From Rhodocyclales bacterium (GTDB taxonomy: Bacteria; Pseudomonadota; Gammaproteobacteria; Burkholderiales; Rhodocyclaceae): a DNA stretch of 64,000 nt. Under the pieces are notes generated by a model. It was not told the origin of the DNA, made no database searches, and saw only the letters and a program-made list of their open reading frames with translations. The position numbers were made by a program, and so were the translations under genes. The DNA lies in contig JACRPA010000005.1 of assembly GCA_016214145.1 (NCBI GenBank), forward strand, positions 186,001-250,000, given 5' to 3'. Every line of letters begins with the position of its first letter. Within the stretch, counting starts at the first letter, position 1. Below are positions 48,544-57,215 of this stretch, in pieces.

Positions 48544-49716
48544 ATGAACGAGAAACAGGGGCTGTCTACCCAGTGCGTCCACGCCGGCGAAATCGCCGAC
48601 GCGCACGGCTCGCCGCACACGCCGATCTACAACACCACCACCTTCAAGTTCGCCTCGACGGCCGATCTGCTCGATGTCGTCGACGGCCGCAAGGCGGGCA
48701 GCCTGTACACCCGCTACGGCCTCAACCCGACCGTCTTCGCGCTGGAGCAGAAGCTCGCCGCGCTGGAGGGGGCGGAGGCCGCCTGGGCTTTCTGCTCGGG
48801 CATGGCGGCCGAGGCGGCGCTGTTCATGACGCACGGCCGCGAGGGCATCGCCTGCATCGGCGACGCCTACGGCGGCACGCTGGAACTGATCGGATCGCAG
48901 CTGCCGCTGTTCGGCGTGCGCACCCACCTGCTGCTCGGCAGCGAACTGGACCTGCTGGAGGCGCACCTGCGCGACGGCTGCGGCCTGGTCTTCCTCGAGA
49001 CGCCGACCAATCCGCGCATGGAAATCTTCGACATCGCCGCCCTCGCCGATCTGGCGCACCGCCACGGCGCGCGGCTGGCGGTGGACAACACCTTCGCCTC
49101 GCCGGTGAACCAGCGCCCGCTGGAACTCGGCGCCGACTTCGTCGTGCACAGCGCGACGAAATATCTCGGCGGCCACAGCGACATCACCGCCGGCGCCATC
49201 ATGGGCAGCAAGGAACTGCTGGCGCCGGTGTGGAACTGGCGCAAGAACCTCGGCCAGATGATCGCGCCGGAGACCGCTTCGCTGCTGGCGCGCAGCCTGC
49301 GCACGCTGGTGGTGCGCGTCGAGCGGCAGAACGCCACGGCGCAGGCGGTGGCCGAGGCCATGGCGAAACATCCGCATGTCGAGCGGGTGTTCCATCCCGG
49401 CCTGCCCGGCTTCCACGGCCACACCCTGGCGAAGCGCCAGATGAAGGGCTTCGGCGGCATGCTCAGCATCGAGGTGAAGGGCGGCGGCGCGGCGGCGACG
49501 CGCGCCGCCGACCGGCTACGGCTGTTCGCCCTGGCGCCCAGCCTGGGCGGCGCCGAGAGCCTGGTGACGCAGCCGACCACCACCACCCACCACGGCCTCA
49601 CGCCGGAGGAACGGGCGCGGCGCGGCATCTCGGAGGGCATGCTGCGCCTCTCCGTCGGTCTGGAGGACGCGGCCGACCTGATCGCCGACCTGGAGCAGGC
49701 ACTGAAGGATGCGTAG
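48544..49716 (+). CDS. metZ: O-succinyl/O-acetylhomoserine sulfhydrylase-type PLP enzyme
   Basis: 390 residues of the cystathionine gamma-synthase fold. PLP Lys is in 'SATKYLGGHSD', the cofactor phosphate contact in 'FCSGMAAEAA', with 'LYTRYGLNPTVFALEQKLAALEGAE' near the start and 'APSLGGAESLVTQPTTTTH' near the end. It fixes sulfide onto an activated homoserine to give homocysteine, or is a related gamma-lyase. Between TlpA and a sulfide:quinone-reductase-like gene it suggests local sulfide handling. The exact substrate among the family cannot be fixed by eye. Confidence 0.82.
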   Translation: MNEKQGLSTQCVHAGEIADAHGSPHTPIYNTTTFKFASTADLLDVVDGRKAGSLYTRYGLNPTVFALEQKLAALEGAEAAWAFCSGMAAEAALFMTHGREGIACIGDAYGGTLELIGSQLPLFGVRTHLLLGSELDLLEAHLRDGCGLVFLETPTNPRMEIFDIAALADLAHRHGARLAVDNTFASPVNQRPLELGADFVVHSATKYLGGHSDITAGAIMGSKELLAPVWNWRKNLGQMIAPETASLLARSLRTLVVRVERQNATAQAVAEAMAKHPHVERVFHPGLPGFHGHTLAKRQMKGFGGMLSIEVKGGGAAATRAADRLRLFALAPSLGGAESLVTQPTTTTHHGLTPEERARRGISEGMLRLSVGLEDAADLIADLEQALKDA

Positions 49717-49742
49717 AAGCGATGAGCTTCGAACAACAATGC

Positions 49743-49801
49743 GGGAGCGGCGTCCTCGCCGCGATATTGGCGGTTGGAATCGCGGCGAGGACGCCGCTCC
49801 C
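49743..49801. repeat. large perfect palindrome (23-bp arms)
   Basis: GGGAGCGGCGTCC... and its exact complement, 23 bases each, surround a 13-base loop in the 129-base gap between the sulfhydrylase and SQR-like genes. REP-type intergenic element; it could also work as an mRNA hairpin, though no T tract follows. Confidence 0.85.
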
Positions 49802-49845
49802 ACAGCTCGGACCGAACCTTGTCGCAAACAATTTAAAGGAATGAC

Positions 49846-50973
49846 ATGAAACGCATCACCGTCATCGGAACCGGCTTCGCCGCGCTTTCCGCCGCGCGCA
49901 AGCTGCGGCAACTCGACCGGCAGGTCGGGATCACCGTCATCGGGCCGCGGCCCGAGCTGATCTTCCTGCCCAGCCTGATCTGGATTCCCTCCGGCCAGCG
50001 CAAGGCCGAGGACCTGCGCGTATCGCTGCAGGAATTCTTCCGCAAAGGCGACATCCGCTTTCATGCCGGCGAGGCCACCGGGCTGGAGAACGGCGGCCGC
50101 ACCGTGCTGACTACGGTCGGGCCGGTGGACAACGACGGCCTGATCGTTGCCTGCGGCGGGCGCTTCATCAAGAAGCTGCCGGGCATCGAGCACGCCATCC
50201 TGCCCTGCGAGGGGATTGCGGCGGCGGAGCGCCTGCGCGAGCAGGCGCAGGCGATGCAGGAGGGCACCATCGCGCTGGGCTTCGCCGGCAACCCGAACGA
50301 GCCCTCCGCCATGCGCGGCGGGCCGATCTTCGAGTTCCTCTTCGGCCTCGACACGCAATTGCGGCGCGAGGGGCGGCGCGACAGGATCAAGCTGACTTTC
50401 TTCAATCCCATGCCGAACCCCGGCAACCGCCTCGGCGAGAAGGCGGTCGCGCGCCTGCTCGATGAAATGAAGCGGCGCGACATCGCCACCCACCTCGGCC
50501 ACAAGCTCACCGGCTTCGAGAAGGACAAGGTGAAGACCGAGGGCGGCGAATTTCCCGCCGACCTCATCGTCTTCATGCCGGGCCTCACCGGCAACGCCTG
50601 GTTCGACAACACCGACCTGCCGCGCTCGCCCGGCGGGCTGCTCAAGGCCGACGCGCAGTGCCGCGTCGAGGGGCGCGAGCGGATCTATGTGGCGGGCGAC
50701 GCCGGCAGCTTTCCCGGTCCCGACTGGATGCCGAAGCAGGCGCACATGGCCGACCTGCAGGCGGAGACGGCGGCGGAGAACCTGTTGGCCGAGATGAAGG
50801 GCGGCGCGGCGGACAAGACGTTCAAGGTCGAGCTGCTGTGCATCGTGGACACGCTGGATTCGGGCATGCTGGTCAAGCGCACGCCCGAGGGCGGCATGGC
50901 GCTGCCGCCGCTCGGCCTGATGCACAGCGCCAAGGCGTTCTTCGAATCCTGGTACCTGCGGCGCTACCGGTAA
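49846..50973 (+). CDS. sulfide:quinone oxidoreductase/flavocytochrome c sulfide dehydrogenase-like flavoprotein
   Basis: 375 residues. The N-terminal FAD motif is 'ITVIGTGFAALSAARKL', with 'LPSLIWIPSGQRK' typical of the SQR family, a second nucleotide-binding region ('IALGFAGNPNEPS'), and 'RIYVAGDAGSFPGPDWMPKQAHMA' near the C-terminus. Only four cysteines are visible (VACGG, LPCEG, AQCRV, LLCIV), and the usual pair of redox-active Cys positions is not clearly kept, so the sulfide-oxidising role is tentative. It overlaps the convergent TetR gene by ten bases. Confidence 0.7.
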   Translation: MKRITVIGTGFAALSAARKLRQLDRQVGITVIGPRPELIFLPSLIWIPSGQRKAEDLRVSLQEFFRKGDIRFHAGEATGLENGGRTVLTTVGPVDNDGLIVACGGRFIKKLPGIEHAILPCEGIAAAERLREQAQAMQEGTIALGFAGNPNEPSAMRGGPIFEFLFGLDTQLRREGRRDRIKLTFFNPMPNPGNRLGEKAVARLLDEMKRRDIATHLGHKLTGFEKDKVKTEGGEFPADLIVFMPGLTGNAWFDNTDLPRSPGGLLKADAQCRVEGRERIYVAGDAGSFPGPDWMPKQAHMADLQAETAAENLLAEMKGGAADKTFKVELLCIVDTLDSGMLVKRTPEGGMALPPLGLMHSAKAFFESWYLRRYR

Positions 50974-51836
50974 TCCCGTCTAGGGGGGGAGAGCGGTTCG
51001 CGCAGCACCTTCACCAGATGCCGCGCGATATCCGCCGGCGTGCGCTTGCCCGGACGGTACCAGGTGCGCGTCCAGTTGATGGCGCCGAGCAGTTGCAGGC
51101 GCAGCAGGCTGCGGTCGATGCCCGGCTGCAGGGGCAGGGCGGCGATCAGGCGCCGGTAGACGGCCTCGAAGCGGTCGCGCTCGGTGCGCAGTTGCTTCTG
51201 CATCTCCGGCGAGTTGAAGAGGAACAGGCTGGCGCCGGTCCACACCGTCAGGTCGTTGCCGGAGATGAGGTGGCGGATGTGCTCCGTGCAGGCGGCCTCC
51301 AGCCGTTCCCAGGGGTCGCGACAGGTGGCGAGGGCCACCTCCAGCGCATGCGCCGCCTGGCGCATGCCGGCCGAGTGGGCCGCAACGAAGAGTTCGTCCT
51401 TGGACGGAAAGTGGTAGTACACCGAGCCGGGCTGGATACCGGCGGCCTGGGCGATGTCGCGGATGGAAGTGCGGGCGAAACCCTTGCGGTTGAATTCGCG
51501 CACGGCCACCGCCAGCAGGTGCTCGCGCGCCATCAGCGGCGCTTCTCCCTCGACGAAGCCGCCGCGGCGCGCGCCAATGCGGGCGAGCGACGCCTTCTGC
51601 ATGGCGGTGAGACGCGCCGGCCCCAGTTTTCTCAACGCGGCGGCGCGCTTGGCGGCGGTTTCCAGGCCGTGGCGCTGCCAGATCCAGCGCACGCCGGCGG
51701 CGGACACCTTGAGTCCCTCCTTCACCATGGCTTCGGCCACGCGCGCCTGCCCCCACTCCGGGTTTTCGTGGGCGTGGCGCAGTATGGCGCGCTCGATTTC
51801 CTGGCGGCGATTGGCGGGAGGGGCGATCTTCGGCAT
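50964..51836 (-). CDS. TetR-family regulator with extra N-terminal helix-turn-helix region
   Basis: 290 residues, ~90 longer than usual. The TetR DNA-binding domain is at about residues 100-150 ('VREFNRKGFARTSIRDIAQAAGIQPGSVYYHFPSKDELF'). In front is a separate domain ('WGQARVAEAMVKEGLKVSAAGVRWIWQRHGLET') resembling the helix-turn-helix of transposase/invertase-like proteins. The C-terminal ligand domain is typical of acyl-CoA or aromatic-compound sensors. Divergent from the substrate-binding protein and CoA ligase operon, it probably represses that operon and itself through a site near 51865. Confidence 0.82.
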   Translation of the reverse strand: MPKIAPPANRRQEIERAILRHAHENPEWGQARVAEAMVKEGLKVSAAGVRWIWQRHGLETAAKRAAALRKLGPARLTAMQKASLARIGARRGGFVEGEAPLMAREHLLAVAVREFNRKGFARTSIRDIAQAAGIQPGSVYYHFPSKDELFVAAHSAGMRQAAHALEVALATCRDPWERLEAACTEHIRHLISGNDLTVWTGASLFLFNSPEMQKQLRTERDRFEAVYRRLIAALPLQPGIDRSLLRLQLLGAINWTRTWYRPGKRTPADIARHLVKVLREPLSPPRRDYR

Positions 51837-51864
51837 GGCGCCACTTTAGCGCAAACTAACTAAC

Positions 51865-51878
51865 CATACAATCGTTTG
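51865..51878. promoter_or_regulatory. candidate TetR operator in divergent promoter region
   Basis: CATACAATCGTTTG is a 10-of-14 palindrome centred between the TetR and binding-protein genes, itself flanked by ACTAAC (51855) and GTTAGT (51884) arms. Confidence 0.5.
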
Positions 51879-51965
51879 ACAAAGTTAGTAAACGCGGCGT
51901 ATGGTGACATCGCGTCGTGGCATCTGCCGCGGCAGGAACGCAAACCAATAACGAGGAGGAGACAA

Positions 51966-53099
51966 ATGCAGATCCGCAAGCTCGCCCTATTGCTGTCCAC
52001 ACTGTTCGCCGCCGGCGCGGCCCTGGCCGACATCACCATCGGCGTCACCCTGTCCGCCACCGGCCCGGCCGCCTCGCTGGGCATCCCCGAGAAGAACACC
52101 TTCGCCCTGCTGCCGACGACCATCGCCGGCGAAAAGGTGAAATGGGTGGTGCTCGACGACGCCGCGGATTCCTCGAACGCGGTCAAGAATGCGCGCAAGA
52201 TGATCTCCGAGGACAAGATCGACGTCCTCATCGGCTCCTCGACCGTGCCGACTTCGCTCGGGCTGGTCGAGGTCGCCAACGAGACCAAGACCGTGCAACT
52301 GGCCCTGGCGCCCATCGTGCCCGCCGCCGACAAGCGGGCCTGGGTCTTCATCCCGCCCCAGGGCAACGCCGTGATGGCCTCCGCCATCGTCGACCACATG
52401 CAGGCGAGCGGCGTGAAGACGCTGGGCTTCATCGGCTACAACGATCCCTTCGGAGAGGGTTACTACAAGGAAATCGCGCCGCTGGCGGAAAAGGCCGGCA
52501 TCAGGATCGTCGCCAGCGAGCGCTACAACCGCACCGACACCAGCGTCACGGCGCAGGCGCTCAAGCTCATCTCGGCCAATCCGGAAGCCGTGCTCATCGT
52601 CGGCTCGGGCACGCCCGCCGCGCTGCCGCAGACGACGCTGTTCGACCGCGGCTACAAGGGCAAGGTCTATCAGTCGCACGGCGCGGCCAACCGCGATTTC
52701 CTGCGCGTCGGCGGCAAGGCCGTCGAGGGCGCATTGCTGCCGGTCGGCCCCATGCTGGTCTATGAGCAGCTGGCGGATTCCCACCCGCTCAAGAAACTGG
52801 CGGGCGACTACGTCAAATCCTACGAGGCGGTGCACGGCGCCGACAGCCGCTCGACTTTCGGCGGCCATGCCTACGATGCCTACCTGATGATCGTCCGCGC
52901 CGCGCCGGAGGCCCTGAAGAAGGCCAAGCCGGGCACGCCGGAATTCCGCGCCGCCCTGCGCGATGCCATCGAGAGCATCAAGGAAATGCCGGCCACGCAT
53001 GGCGTGTTCAACATGAGCGCGGCGGACCATAACGGCCTGGATGCGCGCGCACGGGTGATGGTGCGCGTCGAGGGAGGCAGCTGGAAACTCATCAAATGA
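51966..53099 (+). CDS. ABC-type branched-chain/aromatic substrate-binding protein
   Basis: 377 residues with a signal peptide (LALLLSTLFAAGAALA). Type I periplasmic binding fold of the LivJ family ('ITIGVTLSATGPAASLGIPEKN', 'KMISEDKIDVLIGSSTVPTSLG', 'TLGFIGYNDPFGEGYYKE'). It would capture an aromatic, acyl or amino-acid substrate. No permease or ATPase genes are nearby, so it may act with a transporter elsewhere. ATGA overlap with the CoA ligase gene implies the ligand is what that enzyme activates. Confidence 0.85.
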   Translation: MQIRKLALLLSTLFAAGAALADITIGVTLSATGPAASLGIPEKNTFALLPTTIAGEKVKWVVLDDAADSSNAVKNARKMISEDKIDVLIGSSTVPTSLGLVEVANETKTVQLALAPIVPAADKRAWVFIPPQGNAVMASAIVDHMQASGVKTLGFIGYNDPFGEGYYKEIAPLAEKAGIRIVASERYNRTDTSVTAQALKLISANPEAVLIVGSGTPAALPQTTLFDRGYKGKVYQSHGAANRDFLRVGGKAVEGALLPVGPMLVYEQLADSHPLKKLAGDYVKSYEAVHGADSRSTFGGHAYDAYLMIVRAAPEALKKAKPGTPEFRAALRDAIESIKEMPATHGVFNMSAADHNGLDARARVMVRVEGGSWKLIK

Positions 53100-54937
53100 G
53101 CAAAGCGCCCTTCGCCAGCCTGCGCTTCGCGCCGGCCGCGGTCGAGGTCGAGCGGCGCGCCGGCGGCGTGCAGGTGCTGCGCTCGCCGCAGCAACTTCAG
53201 CCCTATGCGCGCTGCCTCGGCGAGCACCTCGAGCGCTGGGCGCGGGAGGCGCCCGATCGCTGCTTCCTCGCCGAGCGCGCCGGCGCCGTATGGCGCAGAC
53301 TGACTTTTGGCGAAGCCCTGACCCAGGCCCGCTCGATCGGCGCCGCGCTGCTGGCGCGCGGGCTGTCGGCGGAGCGGCCGGCGATGGTGCTGTCCGACAA
53401 TTCCATCGACCACGCCCTGCTCATGCTCGGCGCCATGCACGTCGGCGTGCCGGTGGCGCCGGTCTCGCCGGCGTATTCCCTGATGTCGAAGGACTGCGCC
53501 AAGGTGAAGGGCATCGCCGGCCTGCTCAAGCCCGGCCTGGTGTATGCCGCCGACGGGGCGAAGTTCGCCGGCGTGCTCGGAACCGTCGACTTCGGCGATG
53601 CGGAGATCGTGCTCGGCGCCAATGCGCCGGCGGGAATGAAATGGACGCCCTTCAGCGAGCTGTTGCAGCAGAAGGCGGGCGCCGAGGTAGACCGTGCCTT
53701 CGCCGCCGTCGGCCCGGACACGATCGCGAAATTCCTGTTTACCTCCGGCTCCACGGGTGAACCGAAGGGCGTCATCAACACCCAGCGCATGCTCTGCTCG
53801 AACCAGCAGGCCGTCACCCAGCTCTGGCCTTTCCTCGACGAGAAGCCGCCCGTGATCCTGGACTGGCTGCCGTGGAACCACACTTTCGGCGCCAACCATA
53901 ACTTCAACATGATGCTGGCCAATGGCGGCACGCTCTACATCGACGACGGCAAGCCGGTGCCCGGCCTGATCGAGAAGACGGTGGCCAACCTGCGCGAGGT
54001 GTCGCCGACCATCTACTTCAACGTGCCGCGCGGCTTCGACGCGCTGATCCCCTTCCTGGAAAAGGACGACGCGCTGCGCAAGAGCTTCTTCCGCGACCTG
54101 CAGCTGATTTTCTACGCCGCCGCCGCCCTGCCGCAGAACCTGTGGGAGAAGCTGGAGGACCTCTCGGTGCGGGAGCGCGGCAAGCGCACGGTGATGGTCT
54201 CGTCCTGGGGCGCCACGGAAACCGCGCCGATGGTGACCTCGGTGCATTACGAGATCGAGCGCGCCGGCGTCATCGGCCTGCCGGCGCCGGGCACGGAACT
54301 GAAGCTGGTGCCGAACGAAAACAAGCTGGAATTGCGCGTGCGCGGCCCCAACGTCACGCCCGGCTACTGGAAGCGCGCCGACCTGACGCGCGAGGCCTTC
54401 GACGAGGAAGGCTTCTACCGCATCGGCGACGCCGGCCGCTTCGCCGATCCGAACGATCCGGCCAAGGGCATCGAGTTCGACGGCCGCATCGCCGAGGACT
54501 TCAAGCTGATGAGCGGGGTGTGGGTGCATGTCGGCGCGCTGCGCGTGAAGGCGCTGGCCGCCCTGGCGCCGGTGGCGCAGGACATCGTCGTGGCCGGGCA
54601 CGACCGCGAGGAACCGGGCTTCCTCGTCTTCGCCAACCCGGCCGGCTGCCGCGGCCTTTGCCCGAACCTGCCGGCCGATGCGCCGCTGGAACAGGTGCTG
54701 GCCGATGCGCGCGTCGCCGCGCATGTGCGCGAGGGCATGGCGAAACTGAAGCAGGAGGGCGGCGGCAGTTCCACCTACGCCACGCGCGCGCTGCTGATGG
54801 CGGAGCCGCCGTCGATCGACGCCAACGAGATCACCGACAAGGGCTACATCAACCAGCGCGCCGTGCTGGCGCGCCGCGCCGCGCTGGTGGTGCGCCTGTA
54901 TGCGGAGCCGGCAGACGCCGCAGTGATCGCGATTTAA
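53096..54937 (+). CDS. feruloyl-CoA synthetase-like acyl/aryl-CoA ligase
   Basis: 613 residues of the AMP-forming ANL superfamily. The P-loop-like motif is 'FLFTSGSTGEPKGVINT', A5-type 'SSWGATETAP', hinge region 'FDGRIAEDFKLMSGVWVHVGALR', and a C-terminal Lys region 'NEITDKGYINQRAVL'. The length and the RIAEDFKL and GYINQ forms are those of feruloyl-CoA synthetases. It activates an aromatic or other carboxylic acid for the beta-oxidation enzymes that follow. It contains a reverse 27-base element (53284-53310), and another copy overlaps its stop codon. Confidence 0.82.
   Translation: MSKAPFASLRFAPAAVEVERRAGGVQVLRSPQQLQPYARCLGEHLERWAREAPDRCFLAERAGAVWRRLTFGEALTQARSIGAALLARGLSAERPAMVLSDNSIDHALLMLGAMHVGVPVAPVSPAYSLMSKDCAKVKGIAGLLKPGLVYAADGAKFAGVLGTVDFGDAEIVLGANAPAGMKWTPFSELLQQKAGAEVDRAFAAVGPDTIAKFLFTSGSTGEPKGVINTQRMLCSNQQAVTQLWPFLDEKPPVILDWLPWNHTFGANHNFNMMLANGGTLYIDDGKPVPGLIEKTVANLREVSPTIYFNVPRGFDALIPFLEKDDALRKSFFRDLQLIFYAAAALPQNLWEKLEDLSVRERGKRTVMVSSWGATETAPMVTSVHYEIERAGVIGLPAPGTELKLVPNENKLELRVRGPNVTPGYWKRADLTREAFDEEGFYRIGDAGRFADPNDPAKGIEFDGRIAEDFKLMSGVWVHVGALRVKALAALAPVAQDIVVAGHDREEPGFLVFANPAGCRGLCPNLPADAPLEQVLADARVAAHVREGMAKLKQEGGGSSTYATRALLMAEPPSIDANEITDKGYINQRAVLARRAALVVRLYAEPADAAVIAI
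53284..53310 (-). repeat. dispersed 27-base element, copy 10
   Basis: CGCCGT-N10-CTGACTTT in the ligase coding strand, read as A-V-W-R-R-L-T-F. Confidence 0.8.
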
Positions 54938-54960
54938 AAGTCAGCCCCCACAGTACGGCG
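54934..54960 (+). repeat. dispersed 27-base element, copy 11, overlapping a stop codon
   Basis: AAAGTCAG-N10-ACGGCG; the leading bases TTA include the ligase TAA stop (54935-54937). The only copy lying mostly outside a gene. Confidence 0.8.
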
Positions 54961-55023
54961 AAATGCTTCCGCTGGCCGGAAGGGGGGGGCTGTTTGACCG
55001 AATTTTTTGCAGGAGCCAGGGAA

Positions 55024-57132
55024 ATGAGCGAAGTGGTACGTGTTTCGATGCAAGGCGAGATCGCCGTCGTCACGGTCGACAGCCCCCCGGTGAACACCCT
55101 GTCGCGCGACGTGCGCGCCGGGCTGAAGGAATGCTTCGAATCCCTGCGCGGCAGGGCGGACGTGAAGGCCGTCGTGCTGGCCTGCGCCGGCAAGACCTTC
55201 CTCTCCGGCGGCGACATGCGCGAGTTCGAGACCGGCGTGCAGGAGCCCGGCTACCACGAGGTGCTGCGCCTGATCGAGGACAGCGCCGTGCCGGTGGTCG
55301 CCGCGCTCTACGGCACGGTGATGGGCGGCGGCCTGGAGACGGCCATCGCCTGCCACTACCGCATCGCCCTCGACGGCACGCGGCTCGGCCTGCCGGAGAT
55401 CACGCTGGGCATCATTCCCGGCGCCGGCGGCACGCAGCGCATGCCGCGCCTGATCGGCCTGGAGCCGGCGCTCGACATGATGCTCTCCGGCAAGCCGCTC
55501 ACGGCGGCGCAGGCGAAAGACCTGGGCCTGGTCGATGCGGTCGTCGCCGACGACGTGACCGGCGCGGCGATTGCCCATGCGCGCGAACTCGCCGCCGCGG
55601 GAAAGGGCCCGCGCCGCACGCGCGAGCGCAGCGTGGCCGGCAGCGAGAAGGCCGCCGAGGCCATCGCCGCCCGCCGCGTCCAGGCGGCGAAGACGATGCG
55701 GAACCGCAACTCGCCGAATGTCCTGCTCGACGCCGTGCAGGCTGCGGTCGACAAGCCCTTCGACGAAGGCATCGCCTTCGAACGCAGCCTGTCGAACGAG
55801 GTCGAGCGTGCCGTCGAGGGCCGCGCCTTCCGCCACCTCTTCTTCGGCGAGCGCGATCTGCGCAGGATCCCCGGGCTGCCGGCGGACGTGAAAGCGCGCA
55901 AGGTGGCGAAGGTCGGCATCGTCGGCGCCGGCACCATGGGCGGCGGCATCGGCATGTGCTTCGCCAATGCCGGCATTCCGGTGACGATCGTCGATACGGC
56001 GCAGGCGAACCTGGATCGCGGCCTCGCCACCATCCGCAAGAACTACGAGCGCTCGGTGTCGCGCGGCAGTCTCAAGCCCGAGCAGATGGAACAGCGTCTG
56101 GCGCTGATCGCGCCGACGCTCGACTACGCCGCGCTGAATGACGCCGACCTGATCGTCGAAGCGGTGTTCGAGAACATGGCGCTGAAGAAGGAGATATTCG
56201 CCAAACTCGATGCCGTGGCGAAACCCGGCGCCATCCTCGGCACGAATACCTCGACGCTCGACATCGACGAGATCGCCGCGGAGACGAAGCGGCCGCAGGA
56301 CGTCATCGGCCTGCACTTCTTCAGCCCGGCCAACGTCATGCAGTTGCTGGAAATCGTCCAGTGCGCGAAGACCGCGCCGGACGTGGTGATGACCGCACTC
56401 GACATCGCCAAGACCATCCGCAAGGTCGGCGTGGTGGCGAAGGTCTGCTACGGCTTCATCGGCAATCGCATGATGGACCCCTACGGCCGCGAGGCCGAGC
56501 GCTGCGTCATGGAAGGCGCCACGCCGGCGGAAGTCGATGGCGCGCTGGAAGACTTCGGCATGGCCATGGGCATCCTCGCCGTGTACGACATGGCCGGCAT
56601 CGACATCGGCCATCTGACGCGCGTGGCGCGGGCCCACCTGCTGCCGAAGGACCCGACTTTCTACCGGCCGACGGCGCTGCTCACCGAGCGCGGCTGGCTG
56701 GGGCAGAAGAGCGGGCGCGGCTACTACCGCTACGACAGTCCCGACCGCAAGCGCACGCCCGACCCCGAGGCCATTGCGATGTTCGCCGCCGAGGCGCAGC
56801 GTCTCGGCGTGCCGCAGCGCAAACCGTCGCAGCAGGAAATCCGGGAGCGCTGCCTCTACGCCATGATCAACGAGGGCGCGTTGCTGCTGGAGGAGGGCAT
56901 CGCCGTCCGCGCCTCCGACATCGACATCGTCTATGCCTCCGGCTACGGCTTCCCGCGTTACCGCGGCGGCCCGATGTTCTACGCCGACACGGTGGGGCTG
57001 AAGGTCATCTACGACAAGATCCTCGAGTTCCGGAAGACCCTCGATCCGCAGTACTGGCAGCCGGCGCCGCTGCTGGAGAAGCTGGCGAAAGCCGGTTCCA
57101 GCTTCGCGCAATGGCAGGCCGAAAGGACGTAG
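55024..57132 (+). CDS. bifunctional enoyl-CoA hydratase/3-hydroxyacyl-CoA dehydrogenase (FadB-like)
   Basis: 702 residues. The N-terminal crotonase part has the oxyanion-hole segment 'FLSGGDMREFE' and catalytic Glu region 'GLPEITLGIIPGAGGTQRMPR'. The NAD-binding domain begins near residue 297 ('KVGIVGAGTMGGGIGMCFANAGIPVTIVD'), with the catalytic His in 'VIGLHFFSPANVMQLLEIV', and a C-terminal 3HCDH domain. It carries out the middle two steps of beta-oxidation. Upstream is the CoA ligase, downstream the thiolase, making a short complete pathway. Confidence 0.9.
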   Translation: MSEVVRVSMQGEIAVVTVDSPPVNTLSRDVRAGLKECFESLRGRADVKAVVLACAGKTFLSGGDMREFETGVQEPGYHEVLRLIEDSAVPVVAALYGTVMGGGLETAIACHYRIALDGTRLGLPEITLGIIPGAGGTQRMPRLIGLEPALDMMLSGKPLTAAQAKDLGLVDAVVADDVTGAAIAHARELAAAGKGPRRTRERSVAGSEKAAEAIAARRVQAAKTMRNRNSPNVLLDAVQAAVDKPFDEGIAFERSLSNEVERAVEGRAFRHLFFGERDLRRIPGLPADVKARKVAKVGIVGAGTMGGGIGMCFANAGIPVTIVDTAQANLDRGLATIRKNYERSVSRGSLKPEQMEQRLALIAPTLDYAALNDADLIVEAVFENMALKKEIFAKLDAVAKPGAILGTNTSTLDIDEIAAETKRPQDVIGLHFFSPANVMQLLEIVQCAKTAPDVVMTALDIAKTIRKVGVVAKVCYGFIGNRMMDPYGREAERCVMEGATPAEVDGALEDFGMAMGILAVYDMAGIDIGHLTRVARAHLLPKDPTFYRPTALLTERGWLGQKSGRGYYRYDSPDRKRTPDPEAIAMFAAEAQRLGVPQRKPSQQEIRERCLYAMINEGALLLEEGIAVRASDIDIVYASGYGFPRYRGGPMFYADTVGLKVIYDKILEFRKTLDPQYWQPAPLLEKLAKAGSSFAQWQAERT

Positions 57133-57185
57133 GTCGGCCTTCAGGCCGACTGCAGCCGCCTAAGTCGGCCTGAAGGCCGACCTAC
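57129..57185. repeat. REP-like palindrome pair (second copy)
   Basis: GTAGGTCGGCCTTCAGGCCGAC-type unit and its reverse 11 bases later, same family as 11208-11260. It begins within the fadB-like stop codon. Confidence 0.8.
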
Positions 57186-57215
57186 AGCCCGATCCCAACA
57201 TCAATGGAAGCAACC

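Noticed and set aside
50392-50399. CTGACTTT in the SQR-like gene as another 27-base element
   Set aside because: The partner hexamer is missing at the required spacing.
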